A stretch of DNA of 64,000 nucleotides, taken from NCBI RefSeq assembly GCF_033473495.1, contig NC_088937.1, positions 1 through 64,000 on the forward strand, read 5' to 3'. Under the pieces are notes generated by a model that was not told where the DNA came from, made no database searches, and saw only the letters and a list, made by a program, of their open reading frames with translations. Source of the stretch: Cercospora beticola. Lineage: Eukaryota > Ascomycota > Dothideomycetes > Mycosphaerellales > Mycosphaerellaceae. A program made the translations under genes and the position numbers. Shown here piece by piece: positions 34,183 to 45,050 of the stretch (position 1 is its first letter; each line of letters begins with the position of its first letter).

Positions 34183-35419
34183 TTTGATGGATGTCTGGGT
34201 TCTTGCTGTTGGTACTGGAACGAAGGTCTTTGTCGAAGCTGGCAATGTGTCTTGTTGAAGTGAAAGTTCTGAAGTGGAAGGATGGGCAGTACTTGACTTG
34301 CTTTATATCTCCAAGGCGAGACATGGGCTCGATGTCACTATATTTACTGAGACATTCGTATGTGTCGTGCAAGGGGTCGTCATGGTTGAAACCGCACTCC
34401 TGGTTTTCTGAAAAGTCTCTGCCGGCAGTTAGGGGTGGCTGTGCAAAAGCCGAAATGACTGCTTTCGCGTGCCCATGCTATAGTGCTCACCGGTGTAGAG
34501 GGATCGCACACTCGCATTGGACTTCAAGATACCATGTTGTTGGTGTAAACTTCGTGATCAGATCAAGATTGACCTGCAGCGAGACCTGCCCAGCGTGGTC
34601 ACAGTGTTGCAATAGCCGATGATTGCATTGATGCAACCAAAACTGGTGTCGGAAGCGACTTGCTGCGAAGCATAAGAGCGGCTTCTATCGGAATGACCAG
34701 CATCATTTCTCAGATAAGTCTGTAGTCGTAGTCTTGGAACATGGAAATAGTCAGCACTAAGCACAGCCCGTAGATTTACCAGCCACACTAAAGCTGGTAG
34801 TGGAAGCTTAAAAGTAGAGAGCTGCGCAACAGCCAAATAAGGTGTACTAGGGGTGACCTGGAAGCCGGGTATCACGGTCTGGATTCTGCTAGTGTAGCGA
34901 TACAGTGAGTCCCAGTCGTGCGGTTGTGACATAGCTGCGCCTTAAAACCTAGCACTTGAGGCGGTAGTAGGCGGAGGCAGCTGAGGGCAGTGAACGTCGT
35001 GTCAATTGAACAGATTGATCTAGAACTTTCGATGCGCATTCTTTTGGGAGGGTGTCTTGACCTCTGGATTTATACTCCCGCATACTTGTTGCGATTGAAG
35101 ACGACTTGCCCTGTCTTGTCAACAATCGCTTGTGTTTCGTCGCAAGACTCGACGACAGACCAGACAATAGCCACGCGGCAAGAACGTGGTAAGCAGGGAA
35201 GTACTTCGTACTTCACGATCGCAGGTAAGGCGTAGGTCCTGTTATTTCGGGCTGCGCGGCGGCAAGTTTCGTCCAGCTTCTCCACAGCTAAAGGCTAGGG
35301 CGAGCTGCGTCTTGGTAGACCTCGCATACGCGTCCTTCCCAAGAGACTAATCCTTCCAGTGCAGACGATTCGAATCTGACATCTGTAGTGCTGAAGTCAA
35401 CATCCGTACTGCGCAGCAT
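34183..35419. other. Intergenic; one weak minus-strand ORF
   Basis: The region contains the Hce2 promoter. A 124-codon minus-strand ORF (34,558-34,932) starts MSQPHDWDSLYRYTSR, but shows no domain, signal peptide or splice partner I can defend. Nothing else stands out. Confidence 0.4.
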
Positions 35420-35755
35420 TCAATCAGCCAGTTCTTCGTCGTTGCGCTCGACAACAACATGCAGAGCCGTTGCGACGTTCTGTCCAGCCTTCCAGTTCAG
35501 CACCTGTGACTGGTGCTCGATCAGTCGCTCCACCTGGGCCTTCTCATCGAGATCTCTCAAAGAGACAACGTCGGGAGCCGCACCATGCTCAATCAGCCAT
35601 CGTACCGCATCCGGCTGTTCGAAAAGCACAGCCATTTCGATCGCAGTCAGCCCATCCCCGGTTCTGCTTTCAATGTCCTTCTCGACGACCGTTGCCTCAG
35701 CGTTCATTGAGTCAAGCTGGCCAATGTTTACGAGCATTGCTGCTTTAAGAAACAC
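35420..35755 (-). pseudogene. Ankyrin-repeat gene remnant
   Basis: The minus-strand frame carries about two ankyrin repeats (TGDGLTAIEMAVLFEQPDAV then RWLIEHGAAPDVVSL; TALHVVVERNDEELAD). Upstream in the same frame is a TGA, and no intron I tried rejoins it cleanly. Farther upstream (about 36,070-35,900, minus) another frame gives a possible coding piece (KLIGGCVFDLTRGAHWIGSL). It stops after 111 codons, shorter than usual for ankyrin proteins. It is probably a broken or fragmentary gene; a multi-exon gene with unusual introns remains possible. Confidence 0.5.
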
Positions 35756-36229
35756 ATTCTGCTCTCAACTTGGCTTCGTCGCGCGCTTGCAAGTCGCTGG
35801 CCGGTGCCAACTCCTTGCGTCGCCGATGCTCTCAAACCCTTCCCAGAAAAGGAGCTTCCGGGCTTGAGGCGTCGAATTCAGATAGAGGTCTCTTACATTC
35901 CAATCCTGAACCAATTCTGCGGCTCATTTCGTGACGGCTGTGCCAACACCTTCTCGGCGATGGCTAGCGTCTCCACTCCCATATCAAAGAGGCTTCCAAT
36001 CCAGTGGGCCCCGCGGGTGAGATCGAAGACGCAGCCTCCAATCAATTTTGTACCCCGAAATGACTCGATGGGATGAGTCTGTCGCTTCTGCCTGCTGAAG
36101 TCAGCTTTGGGGCGACCGTCACATCAGCCTTAGTAGCAACGGAAGTCACGCGAACATTTGTACCCGGCTCCTGGAGATCGCGCCATATCCAATGAGGTCT
36201 TCAGTCTGGACTCGATCTGCGTCTTCTGA
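35756..36229. other. Region upstream of the ankyrin remnant
   Basis: May hold the broken 5' part of the ankyrin gene (see 35,420-35,755). No independent gene is seen. Confidence 0.4.
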
Positions 36230-36655
36230 TGGTTTTGACGGTTCTCTTGGCTTTGCAAGTTTGCTAGGTTAACTAGGTATTCTCGGTTTTCCAGGTTAAC
36301 CAGGTTTTGACGGATAACCTGGTTAACTAGGTTTTCTCGGTTCCCTCGGTTTTCATGGTTTTCCTGGTTAACTAGGTTTTGTCGGTTTTCTCGGTTTTGT
36401 CGGTTTTCTCGGTTTTGTCGGTTTTCCCGGTTTTGATGGTTTTCTCGGTTTTGATTGTGTTCTCGGTTTTGATAGTTTTCTCGGTTTTGATAGTTTTCTC
36501 GGTTGTGATAGTTTTCTCGGTTTTAATGGTTTTCTCGGTTTTGATGGTTTTGACGGATAACCTGGTTAACCAGGTTTTGTCGGTTTTCTCGGTTTTGTCG
36601 GTTTTCCAGGTTAACTAGGTTTTCTCGGTTTTCTCGGTTTTGTCGGTTCTCATCT
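36230..36655. repeat. Minisatellite based on GGTTTTCTCGGTTTTGTC
   Basis: About 425 bp of 6-12 bp units (GGTTTTCTC, GGTTTTGTC, GGTTTTGAT, GGTTTTCCA) are arranged in tandem. At several points the block GGTTAACCAGG / GGATAACCTGGTTAACTAGG interrupts them (about 36,270-36,340, 36,365, 36,550, 36,605). The array is strongly strand-asymmetric: pyrimidine C is rare on the plus strand outside TCTC, and A is scarce. All frames are open over part of the array, giving VFSVLSVFSVL on plus and TEKTEK on minus, which I attribute to the repeat itself. Confidence 0.9.
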
Positions 36656-37762
36656 TTGTGTGAGCGTCTACAACGAGAAGGTCGCTACTCCCTACTTGCT
36701 GACTGCTCAAATGCGACATCAGTACTGCTCCCCGTGCCCGAGACAACGAGGCCAAAAGATGGGGTCGTAGCAACTCTGTACTACGAGCCGCATACTTCGA
36801 TGTGGCGAACATCTTTGCAAAGCATTTCATGCTTGGATCGGTGCCTGGTCCTCAAGCAGAGGCCAGCCTTTCATACCACGCGTTCGCGCCAAGTCGCATG
36901 GCTCTCCATTGCTGTTTTCCGTTCATCTAACCCAGAGCAGGAGTCAGTGCAGCTATTCGGCCTGCATTATAAGCGGCCTCGAAATAACAGTCGAGCGAAC
37001 GCCCTTCTTGAAGCCGGCTCAAGTGGTATAATCGCATTGGCAACGCTTGTTGGTACTTTGTCTTATTATGGGTCATCCACACGGGCTGGGCTGTAATGCT
37101 GCCCTTCTGCGTCTCGCCCGAAGACGCTCCGGTAGCATTTCGATACGGAGAAAGACACGCTGTCGCTCGCCGTTGACATGATGATGATGCTCGACGACGA
37201 ATGCTGGAACTGGACGTGGTGTTGTCCTTCGTCTTGGCAGGAAGCGCGGACCTTTTCCCGAGCCGAAGTGACACAACATCGTCCTCTGCACTTCATTGTC
37301 CCAGCAAACTGCCCATTGTCTAATCCCGCGTCCCGCCAGCACTACACCAGCCAGAATTGAGCACTATGAATGCTTTCATGCCCCCATTGGCGAAATGGTC
37401 ACGCCGGCGACAAGACTACTGCGCGCTGCTGCACGAGCTATGAGCTGTCAGCGGTGGGGACTTCGGCAGTCTGCGCAGATGCAGCACCTGGCTAACCTTG
37501 GGACCGCATATGTAAGACCGGCCACTGCGCCGCGGTAGACGTATTTGCAATGCCCAGGTATAGTATGGGGCGGTGAGTATTGCACTTTTCATTCCCTTCG
37601 TTCTCAAATTTACATGCAGGAGCGAACTATTCCGGCGAAGCAGAGAACGGCGAGCACTTCAGCTGCTCGAAACCAGGCCACAGTACAGTCCGAGGCCTTA
37701 AAGTCACACAGTGAACGCATCTTTCCTGGTACCTGCAGAAACGAGGAGAAAGGAGAGTCACA
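36656..37762. other. Intergenic region before the methyltransferase gene
   Basis: 1.1 kb with only short overlapping ORFs in several frames, none with domain features. The last few hundred bases should contain the methyltransferase promoter. Confidence 0.45.
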
Positions 37763-38962
37763 ATGTCGACAATGGATGAGAGCTTCGTAGACGTGGAGAG
37801 ACCGTAAGCCATACCTTTCGCACCAGTTCCGATCAAAAGCCTCACATCCTGCAGAGCCGACACGCACGAACCTCAAAAAGACACCTCCTCCATCTCAAGC
37901 TACGAATGGACCTACCTCAACGGCCGCCGCTACGCCTCCAGCTCCCTCGGCCATTACTACATGCCCAACGACGAGCCCGAAATCCAACGCCTCAACGAAC
38001 AACACTGCATCTCGACCCAAGTCAAAGGAGACAAACTCCACTTCGCTCCTCTACCCTCACCAAACCATCGACCTCTCCGAATCCTCGACATAGGCTGCGG
38101 CAGCGGAATCTGGTGCCTCGAAATGGCAGACAAATATCCACACGCAAAAATCACAGGCATGGATGTCAGTCCCATTCAACCTTCAAAGAACAAGCCCGAC
38201 AATGTAGGATGGATTGTACAAGATATGGAGGGCGACTGGCCATTTCCATCACAGCAAGAGGATGGATCAGAAGGATACTTCGATTTGATACATTTGAGTC
38301 TCGTACACGGCTGTGTAGCAGACTGGGACAAATTCATGCAGAAGGTCGTGAAGCATCTCGTGCCGGGAGGATGGGTGGAACATCAAGAGTTCTCGCTTTG
38401 CAGACAATACATGCTAGACGCGCAAGGGCAAAAGATCGACATGGGAGAAGATGTGGACAAGTTCCTACCATTCTTCCGATGGAACCGGCTAATGGAGCAG
38501 GCAGCGGCGAAGAGAGGGAGACAATTGCAGTTGGGACCACATTTGAAAGACTTCCAAGAAAGAGCAGGGCTGTTGCGAGTGGAGGAGAGGGTGTTCGCGC
38601 ACAAATGGGGAACCTGGATGGACGATCCGCAAGAGCGAGAGCTGGGAGAGAGGACAATGCTGAGTACGATGACTGGAATGGAAGGCTTCACGACTGCGAT
38701 GTTTACCAAGTCCCTCGGCTGGAGCTTGGAAGATACAAAGGCTTTTATTGTGGATATCAAGCAGAACATGCGGGACGACTCGATTCGGAAAGTCATCGAT
38801 TTGCATGTTGTGTGTGGGCAGAAGCCTAGTCTACCCGAGAAGTCGAGTATTGTTGAGGACCGGAGTGGGAAGACATCGCCGTTACTCTCAATCGGAACTG
38901 GCGTCCTGGTCGTGGCAGGTGCGGCGTCTTTGTTCTCGTTGTGGTTGGCCCGAAGGCGATAG
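37763..38962 (+). CDS. SAM-dependent methyltransferase with C-terminal membrane anchor
   Basis: Exon 1 (37,763-37,803) and exon 2 (37,855-38,962) are separated by a 51 nt GTAAGC...CTGCAG intron, giving 382 residues. Splicing adds the conserved lead-in SSYEWTYLNGRRYA...YYMPNDE..R typical of fungal LaeA/UMTA-like methyltransferases. Motif I is ILDIGCGSGIW at residues 90-100. GMDVSP follows at the motif II position, then FDLIHLSLVHG and HLVPGGWVEHQE. Unusually, the C-terminus is a hydrophobic stretch (LLSIGTGVLVVAGAASLFSL) ending WLARRR, with no signal peptide. That suggests a tail-anchored enzyme on the ER or outer mitochondrial membrane. The substrate is unknown. It converges on the F-box gene at 39,081. 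Confidence 0.88.
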
Positions 38963-39080
38963 AACCCACACCCGCTGTGCCCAGCACTCCGTCCGCCTCG
39001 CTGCGATCATAGAAGCTTCACTCCACCAAAGTTCACTGCCAGGCGGCAGTGGAATCGCTAGTGTTGCATACCGCATTGAT

Positions 39081-40447
39081 CTACCAAATGATGATCGAAT
39101 CCAGGATCGCAGCTTTGCGGAGCGGCGTCAACTTCTTCTCGCCCTGCATCACTTCCTTCATCAAAGATACCAGGCGTCGAGAGCGGCCGTAGTAGGCAAA
39201 TTCAAGGTTACCGGGCAACTTTGGCAACTCGAATAGCTCGAACAACAATGCGCCAACCTCGTCCCCTTGGTTGGATGGAGAATCTTGTGGCAAGACGTCA
39301 TCTCCGTTCGCACCACCGTGGGTGCTCATTGATGGCCCCTGGACCATGGCGGGCTGTGCAAGGTAGCTTTCAACTCCGTCGGTACTGTCTTGAACGCCCG
39401 CCAGTGAACGCCACGGGTTTCGAAACTGGGGTTGCTCCTTGCGCAGCACCTCGGTCCAGGAAGCCTCCTCGCGCTTGCGCTCCTCCAACGCAGCTCTGAC
39501 TGTCGCAAGGGCGTGTCCGTGGAGTCTCGCGCCATTGCGCATGTCGGTAATGTATTCATCCACATCCTCGTTCGCTTTCGCTGACAGGTAATGGCTCGTT
39601 TCAAGCTGGGACAGCATACCGACAAGCTTGAATTTAGACGGCGATCTGCAGCCCACGCAACCAAGACTTTCGCCTCGCTCATGACAGCGCGTGCCTTCAA
39701 AAGCACCAGCAGCTATCTTCTGGAATAGTGCCGAGCTGCACTGCTCTCCCGAGACGCCAAATAGCTCATGCGTGATGTGCCGCCCAAGAATGTATTCCAG
39801 TTTGCCGACCCTTATCTGGCCGAATTGGGAATGATGCAATCCTTCGCGCAACATGTGGAGAGCATGTAGCCCTGCGGCGGCCGACATGACTGCTGAGCAT
39901 CGATTCTCCTCCGAGACCTCTTGACTCAGCTGCCATCGCTCAATCCAGTGCGCTGCAAAATCCTCCAGCTGGAGAACATGCAGCTCGCAGTGGCTCTGAC
40001 AAATGCCATGAGATTTCGTGTAAGCGACCAGAGCGTTTAGAAAACCGCAGGGGTTCCCATCTTCATCCACCGCGTCAACATCGTACTCGATATGGCTCTT
40101 GATGAACTCGTCGAACTTCTTGCGCGCTTGGGCGATACTCGGCGCAGCGCAGATGACCTGATTCGCAGGATTGTCGATGAGATCTCTCATGTAACGGTTC
40201 ACGCGTCGGCACCTCTGGATGTCCTTGACTGAGAGATATGAGAGAACGGCGAGCTGGAGCTCTGGGGCTAGCATATTGATGAAGTACTCCTTGAATTTGA
40301 CTTGCTTCGCTGGAGGCTTGCCTGCAGATAGCTAATTGTCAGCGCGAGACTCGAAGTGCCCAATTGGAAGCGGCGGTTGCGCTCGATTGACTCACCAGGC
40401 TCCTGGCGTGCTGCCTTGCGCTTGCGGCGCTTCTCGCTGTTTGTCAT
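39081..40447 (-). CDS. F-box protein, subtelomeric family member 1
   Basis: Exon 1 (40,447-40,396) encodes a basic MTNSEKRRKRKAAR leader. After a 74 nt GTGAGT...CTGCAG intron, exon 2 (40,321-39,081) gives a total of 430 residues. The F-box follows: MLAPELQLAVLSYLSVKDIQ then RCRRVNRYMRDLID. The rest shows the family pattern: F-D-E-F-I-K-S, DEDGNPCGFLNAL, and the C-terminus LPKLPGNLEFAYYGRSRR...LRKAAILDSIII. F-box proteins recruit substrates to SCF ubiquitin ligases through Skp1; the target is unknown. It is longer than its paralogues because of a central insertion (CHERGESLGCVGCR, a Cys-rich piece). The intron lies before the F-box, unlike in paralogues. It is divergent from the F-box gene at 40,829. 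Confidence 0.85.
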
Positions 40448-40828
40448 GTTGTGGGAGTTTCGCGCGCGGGATGGAAAGGCAATGGGAGGAATTCGCTGCT
40501 GCTGCTTCGACCAGGTGTGCGGGAAGCGAGATCGCCGGGTTGGTGATGCAATGTATTGCAGAAGGAGGCGTGGTGACAGCGAGGAGATGGGGAGCTGGCG
40601 ATGTTGAAGACAAGCCAGCAGTGAAAGACGAGCTGAACAAGAGTGAATGGCGCGCGAAAAGTGGGTCCGCCCTTCACGCGCTTGTCGAAGCCGCGCTTCA
40701 CTGCACTTCTGCCATATACTAACCGCCAGACAGCTTCTCTTCCCTCCACCTCATGGACTCGCAAGACGTGCGCCTCCAAGGACCACGGCGCGTCAACACA
40801 AAGCAGCGCCCGTGACACCGCCGCGACG
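40448..40828. promoter_or_regulatory. Shared divergent promoter of two F-box genes
   Basis: 381 bp separate the start codons of the minus-strand (40,447) and plus-strand (40,829) F-box genes, so both promoters must lie here unless the plus gene starts at the in-frame ATG at 40,643. No motif was assigned. Confidence 0.6.
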
Positions 40829-41899
40829 ATGGGTTCCAACAGCTCGCGCATCGAACAAGACCACAACATCGAAGAAATCCATTCGTCACGACCCTCCAGC
40901 CCAATCATCCACCACTCCGACGACTCTGACCTCGCGCGCATCCCACAACTACTTCTCAACAATGCCGTGAACACACCCGACGCTCCCGACCATCCCACCA
41001 CGCTGCTCGACCTCCCTCCGGAAATTCAGCTTCGAGTCCTGTTTATGTTGCCAGCGCGAGATATTCAGAAGTGTCGCCGCATCAGTAGCCACTTTCACGA
41101 GCTCATCGACGCGATCGAGAACCACAGCCTTTTCCTGAAGCCGGGCATCAACTACGCGCTCCAGCGTCTGAATGACTCAATCGCCGCCTTCTGCGATTAT
41201 CCCACGCATGAGCTCGCCAAGGACGGCACTCCGACATCATTCCTTCGCGCATTAGGGTTCTTCTTCGACAATGCGCTTCACAACGATGACTTCCACGAAG
41301 ATTGGGACGACGAGGATATAGAAAAATACAATTGGTTTGGCAAGATGTTCTGGGACCATTGGCACGCCAGCGCAAACCCGCAAGACATTCCGCTTTTGGG
41401 CGAAGAGTTGGAAACACTGTGGCCCATCACATTGCATTTCTACGCAGCTGCGTCATACGAGTCCGACCCGTGGGCTCCCAAGGAGAACTGGACGTATGAC
41501 CACACAAAAGTTCTTCTCTATCATATGGACACTGCACACTATTTGTTCGGCGCCACAACAGCTGAGCAGATTCTGAAAATGTTCGGTGCTGCGGAGAAGA
41601 ACGAGTTGGAGGGTCGTCCCATTTGTCATTTTGCTCCTCAGCCACCGAAGTACAGGTTGGTCAGGGTTCCGACTGCTGGGAAGTACGAGGATGATGGAAA
41701 ATATTCTCAGAGGCGTCAAGCTATGGTCAGCAAGTTGGTACACTTGCTCCATGTCCCGTCGTTGCCACACACTGCACCCGTCACCTACTGCACGAAGTCA
41801 CGTTGGGCCTGGATTTTGATCAAGCTGGCTCTTGAGGATGGAGAAGTACTCAGTCCGATCAAGCGTGCAGCTCTGCTGGAAGAGTTGATCATTGGATAG
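40829..41899 (+). CDS. F-box protein, family member 2, possibly N-myristoylated
   Basis: A single exon of 356 residues from ATG 40,829. The frame stays open to ATG 40,643, but the preceding 62 codons look like leader sequence and the 40,829 context (CGACGATGGG) is good. The N-terminus MGSNSSR fits the N-myristoylation pattern (Gly2, Ser6). The F-box is LLDLPPEIQLRVLFMLPARD then IQKCRRISSHFHELID. The middle part resembles paralogues (RLNDSIAAFCDYP, KDGTPTSFLRAL), and the C-terminus gives the signature VPSLPHTAPVTYCTKSR...IKRAALLEELII. The intron that three paralogues carry after I-D-L is absent. Predicted SCF substrate adaptor; substrate unknown. Confidence 0.86.
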   Translation: MGSNSSRIEQDHNIEEIHSSRPSSPIIHHSDDSDLARIPQLLLNNAVNTPDAPDHPTTLLDLPPEIQLRVLFMLPARDIQKCRRISSHFHELIDAIENHSLFLKPGINYALQRLNDSIAAFCDYPTHELAKDGTPTSFLRALGFFFDNALHNDDFHEDWDDEDIEKYNWFGKMFWDHWHASANPQDIPLLGEELETLWPITLHFYAAASYESDPWAPKENWTYDHTKVLLYHMDTAHYLFGATTAEQILKMFGAAEKNELEGRPICHFAPQPPKYRLVRVPTAGKYEDDGKYSQRRQAMVSKLVHLLHVPSLPHTAPVTYCTKSRWAWILIKLALEDGEVLSPIKRAALLEELIIG

Positions 41900-42269
41900 G
41901 GCTGAAGGATGCAGGTACTTCAATGGTGCGGAACTCCCGGCGGCAGTCCTTTCGAGTTGAACATGAATGTGCAAGAGAAAGTTGCGTTGAGCTGGGCAGG
42001 AGGCTGGACAATGCTTTTGGGAGCAGTGGGGCTAACTCAGCGCGAGCGACTGATATTGGAATTGGATCGGCGAAACCGATGCTCTGGAGTTACAGAGACT
42101 GTGCAGCCGAAGAATTGATTTCGCGCAGAAGGCAGAAAGACGGGCGCTTTGCTTGTACAGAAAGCTACGATACCTTGAATACCGACGCTTCCGAAACTGC
42201 GTTCCTCTCAAATCGGCTCCCAGCACTCGCCCTCTGCCCTTCCCTGGCCCAATTCTCGTCGTCAAGACC
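41900..42269. other. Convergent intergenic region
   Basis: 370 bp between the ends of a plus- and a minus-strand gene. I see no gene in it. Confidence 0.5.
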
Positions 42270-42566
42270 TCACTCAACGTACAAATTGCCTACCGCCGGC
42301 TCAGCATAAATCGCCGGAACCCCTCTTCCTCCATAGCACGTCTTGCATGCATCCTGCCAACCCTGGTCACCATCGATATCCACATACGTCACTTGATTGG
42401 TAATAGAGCCTTTGCCGCAGCGTCTGGTTTCGTCGTCGTAATTCTTACAAGGAAACAGGTGATGGTCCGGCGTAGGGAGTGGTTCTTCGTCCTCGCGCTC
42501 GCGAACGCCTTTGATCACTTTCTGACATCGATCACAGCGGAATTGGGTCTGAATGGTTTTGCACAT
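42270..42566 (-). CDS. Small cysteine-rich protein, possible zinc-binding
   Basis: 98 residues from the in-frame ATG at 42,566 (MCKTIQTQFRCDRCQKVIKG). The frame is open to 42,746, but the family-like start is the MCKT. Cysteines form pairs: C-D-R-C near residue 11-14, then F-P-C-K, R-R-C-G-K and D-A-C-K-T-C. Such spacing suggests a small zinc-stabilised fold. Similar short cytosolic Cys-rich proteins beginning MCK...C..C are common and unnamed in Dothideomycetes; that comparison is from memory. There is no signal peptide, no intron is needed, and function is unknown. Confidence 0.55.
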   Translation of the reverse strand: MCKTIQTQFRCDRCQKVIKGVREREDEEPLPTPDHHLFPCKNYDDETRRCGKGSITNQVTYVDIDGDQGWQDACKTCYGGRGVPAIYAEPAVGNLYVE

Positions 42567-44025
42567 GATGAGGCAAGTGGTTTCTCGTTGTAGAATGCCT
42601 TTGGCTCGGACTGTGCAGTGAGTCGTCGAAGTTTGACCAACTGGGCAAGTGTCTGTATGAACTTTTGCAGAGCTGAGGGTGCTGGTTGACTCTATATGCC
42701 AGTGGTCCGAAGCGAGCATAGATGCAAATTGGCTGCAATGCTGCATTTCTCACCTTGCCACCCACGACGTACCTGCGATCAGCTGCAAGCCACCACGCCT
42801 CTCTGGAAGTATGCGCTCGCTGCTTCGAATCGACGTTTCCAGGGATCTGTGTCGCATTGGTCCTTGGATCAATAAGATCCATGTCTGACAAGATGCATAT
42901 AGTCTATATACTCACTGGTGTGATGTACGCTGGACGGCTCGGAAGGAAGCCTGAGGTTCTCTCGGAGCTGTGTGCGAACTGCTGTCGTCTCGCAAAAGTG
43001 TAACGCAACTCGGCCTTATCTCTGTTCCGAAGCACTACGTCCGGTCTTCCTCTTTCCCAGACAAGACACCTGCAAATAGACATTACAAAGGGCTAAAGGG
43101 GTCTTGCGAGGCCATCCTTCCTCGGCATATACTGGAGCAGGCGCGAAGCCCCATTGGGGAACAACATCTCACAGAACGCTAGGGCAGGAAGCGCGAAATT
43201 CTGTTCGAGAACAAGCCCTCACACTATACTCGGGCCCGAATCTGACCTCTTTGCTGATTTCTGCAAGGCGAACACCCATGCCACGTTCGAGACCGCTCTT
43301 CTGGAATGTCGTCAAATCGCTGATGATATTCTTGGTGCAGCTCTATGCTGATCACTAATGCATCACGATGTGTTGGTAAGCGCTGGGCTGCTATGAGCGC
43401 TTTGCGTGCGTAACTTTTATGGCACCCTGCGCTGCACGCACGACAGTGTGAGCCGGGAAGAGCCGTATTTGAACTGTAGTTCTCCGCTAATTGTTGGTTC
43501 AAGCTGTTTCGCTTCAACTTTCGCAAAATGCTTCCGGCCATCTTTTCGGCCTTTGAAATGTTGGCTGTCGCCAATGCTGGACGACCAGGCTACCTTGGAC
43601 CTCAGGAGACCACTCGTCATCTTTCCAGCTTTCCGCCTAGAGCGCATGAGATCTTTTGGTTGTATCGCGGTTGTTTCACCATCTTCTGTGGAAACGCATT
43701 CTGGAACATAGTTTGACAAGGGTGTACATAGGGTTTCGTATACACCGTAAGACGACTATATCTGGACTGACAGCAACAGCTCGTCCAACAGATCACAGAC
43801 TACCGTGTGGAAGAGGGACTGCACACGTCTACACAAGCTCGAACTCAAGCTCATATTTAGCAGTAGCGAGGTGAAGCTTAAGTATACCACCGCCCGATGG
43901 GAGCCGCAAGACGGTAAGCCATGAGGACTATATGAGAGCGTTCTTGGGCCACGAGAAGGGACGATAGACCGGCAGAACAACGCACTACACTCCGACACAC
44001 GAGCCATTCTATCACCGAAATCAAG
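42567..44025. other. 1.5 kb region without a supported gene
   Basis: Short ORFs occur in all frames (longest about 119 codons) without domain, signal peptide or intron structure. The last 300 bp probably contain the GH12 promoter. Confidence 0.45.
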
Positions 44026-45050
44026 ATGTTGTACTCCGTAGCGACAGCTTTTGTTATATTCGCGAGCTTGTCTGCAGCATCACCAGCTCTACGACAAGAC
44101 TTGCCATCGGTCAACGAGGCTGGGAACCATATTGCAGCAAGAAACGACGATTCCAGGCTCTCTACAGACGCCGCAAGCGATACACTCAACACGAATGCCG
44201 CCTGCGATGACTTCGGCAAGATTCAAGCTGCAGGCTATACTCTCGAAAACAACATTTGGGGTCGGAGGAAAGGTGTAACCTTGGTCGGGAGTCAATGTGT
44301 CAACGTTAATAGTATCAAGGGCAATCAGGTCGCATGGACCGCCGAGTAAGTGTTTATTATGATGACCCGGAGCTCTATCAGTCGCTAATTGATTGCAAAG
44401 CTTCGCATGGGACAGAGGGGACGGAGGCGTGAAATCATTCCCGAATCTGCAACTCAATCGAAACCCCATACAACTGGGAAAAATAACGAACATGCGTACG
44501 ACCTTCAACTGGGACCTTTACTGCAATCCGAAGTCAGATATCGGAGCTAGCATCGTCTATGACCTTTTCGCCGGTAAGTCCCAACATCGCAATCGTTAGT
44601 ACAAAACCATTTGCTAACAACTGAAAAGGCCCTCAGCCCGATGTGAACAAGAAAACAAACGAGATCATGGTCTGGACCGGCGCTCAAGGCGGAAACGGTC
44701 CGCTCTCATACAGTTACAACCCGTACGTGGCTATCCGACAGAACATCGAAGTTCCCGGCGTCAGAGGTCGTTGGGACCTGTACAAAGGTCCAAACAGTGG
44801 CACAGTCGTGCACTCATTCGTTGCAACGAATGGTAGGGGCACCGGCAAGCAGAACTGGGTTGAACGAAAGCAGTGGACCGGCAATCTGGTCAATTTCATC
44901 AAGTACCTGATCCAACAGAAGGAGATTCGGGCAGACTACTGGCTGGTCCAGAGTCAAGCTGGGACTGAGTTGACATACGGCGGTAAGAATCCAGCTCAGA
45001 GTCGCAGCTGCAAGTTTGCGGTCAGTCAATTTGATCTCGAGGTTTCTTGA
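44026..45050 (+). CDS. Secreted GH12 endoglucanase/xyloglucanase
   Basis: Three exons (44,026-44,345; 44,401-44,573; 44,629-45,050) with 55 nt introns (GTAAGT...CAAAG and GTAAGT...AAAAG, the second with a perfect GCTAAC branch site) give 304 residues. A signal peptide covers about 1-19. A ~40 residue linker-like stretch precedes the GH12 fold: YTLENNIWGRR, GSQCVNV, VAWTADFAWDR, VKSFPN, SIVYDLFAG. The catalytic pair is visible: the nucleophile in NEIMVW (Glu176) and the acid/base in GTELTYGG (Glu278). GH12 enzymes cleave beta-1,4-glucans or xyloglucan of plant cell walls outside the cell. Substrate preference cannot be told. It neighbours a secreted peroxygenase on the same strand. Confidence 0.9.

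Noticed and set aside
34558..34932. 124-codon minus-strand ORF as a gene
   Set aside because: No domain, no signal peptide and no neighbouring exon; left as a weak ORF in the intergenic entry.
36379..36618. Hydrophobic repeat protein (VFSVLSVFSVL) encoded in the minisatellite
   Set aside because: All frames are open through the array; the apparent protein is a by-product of the GGTTTTCTC unit, with no conserved flanking sequence.
36230..36655. CRISPR-like array
   Set aside because: Units are contiguous without unique spacers and the organism is a fungus; it is a minisatellite.
37906..38829. 307-codon Arg-rich plus-strand ORF
   Set aside because: It is an alternate frame of the methyltransferase exon, whose own frame has all family motifs.
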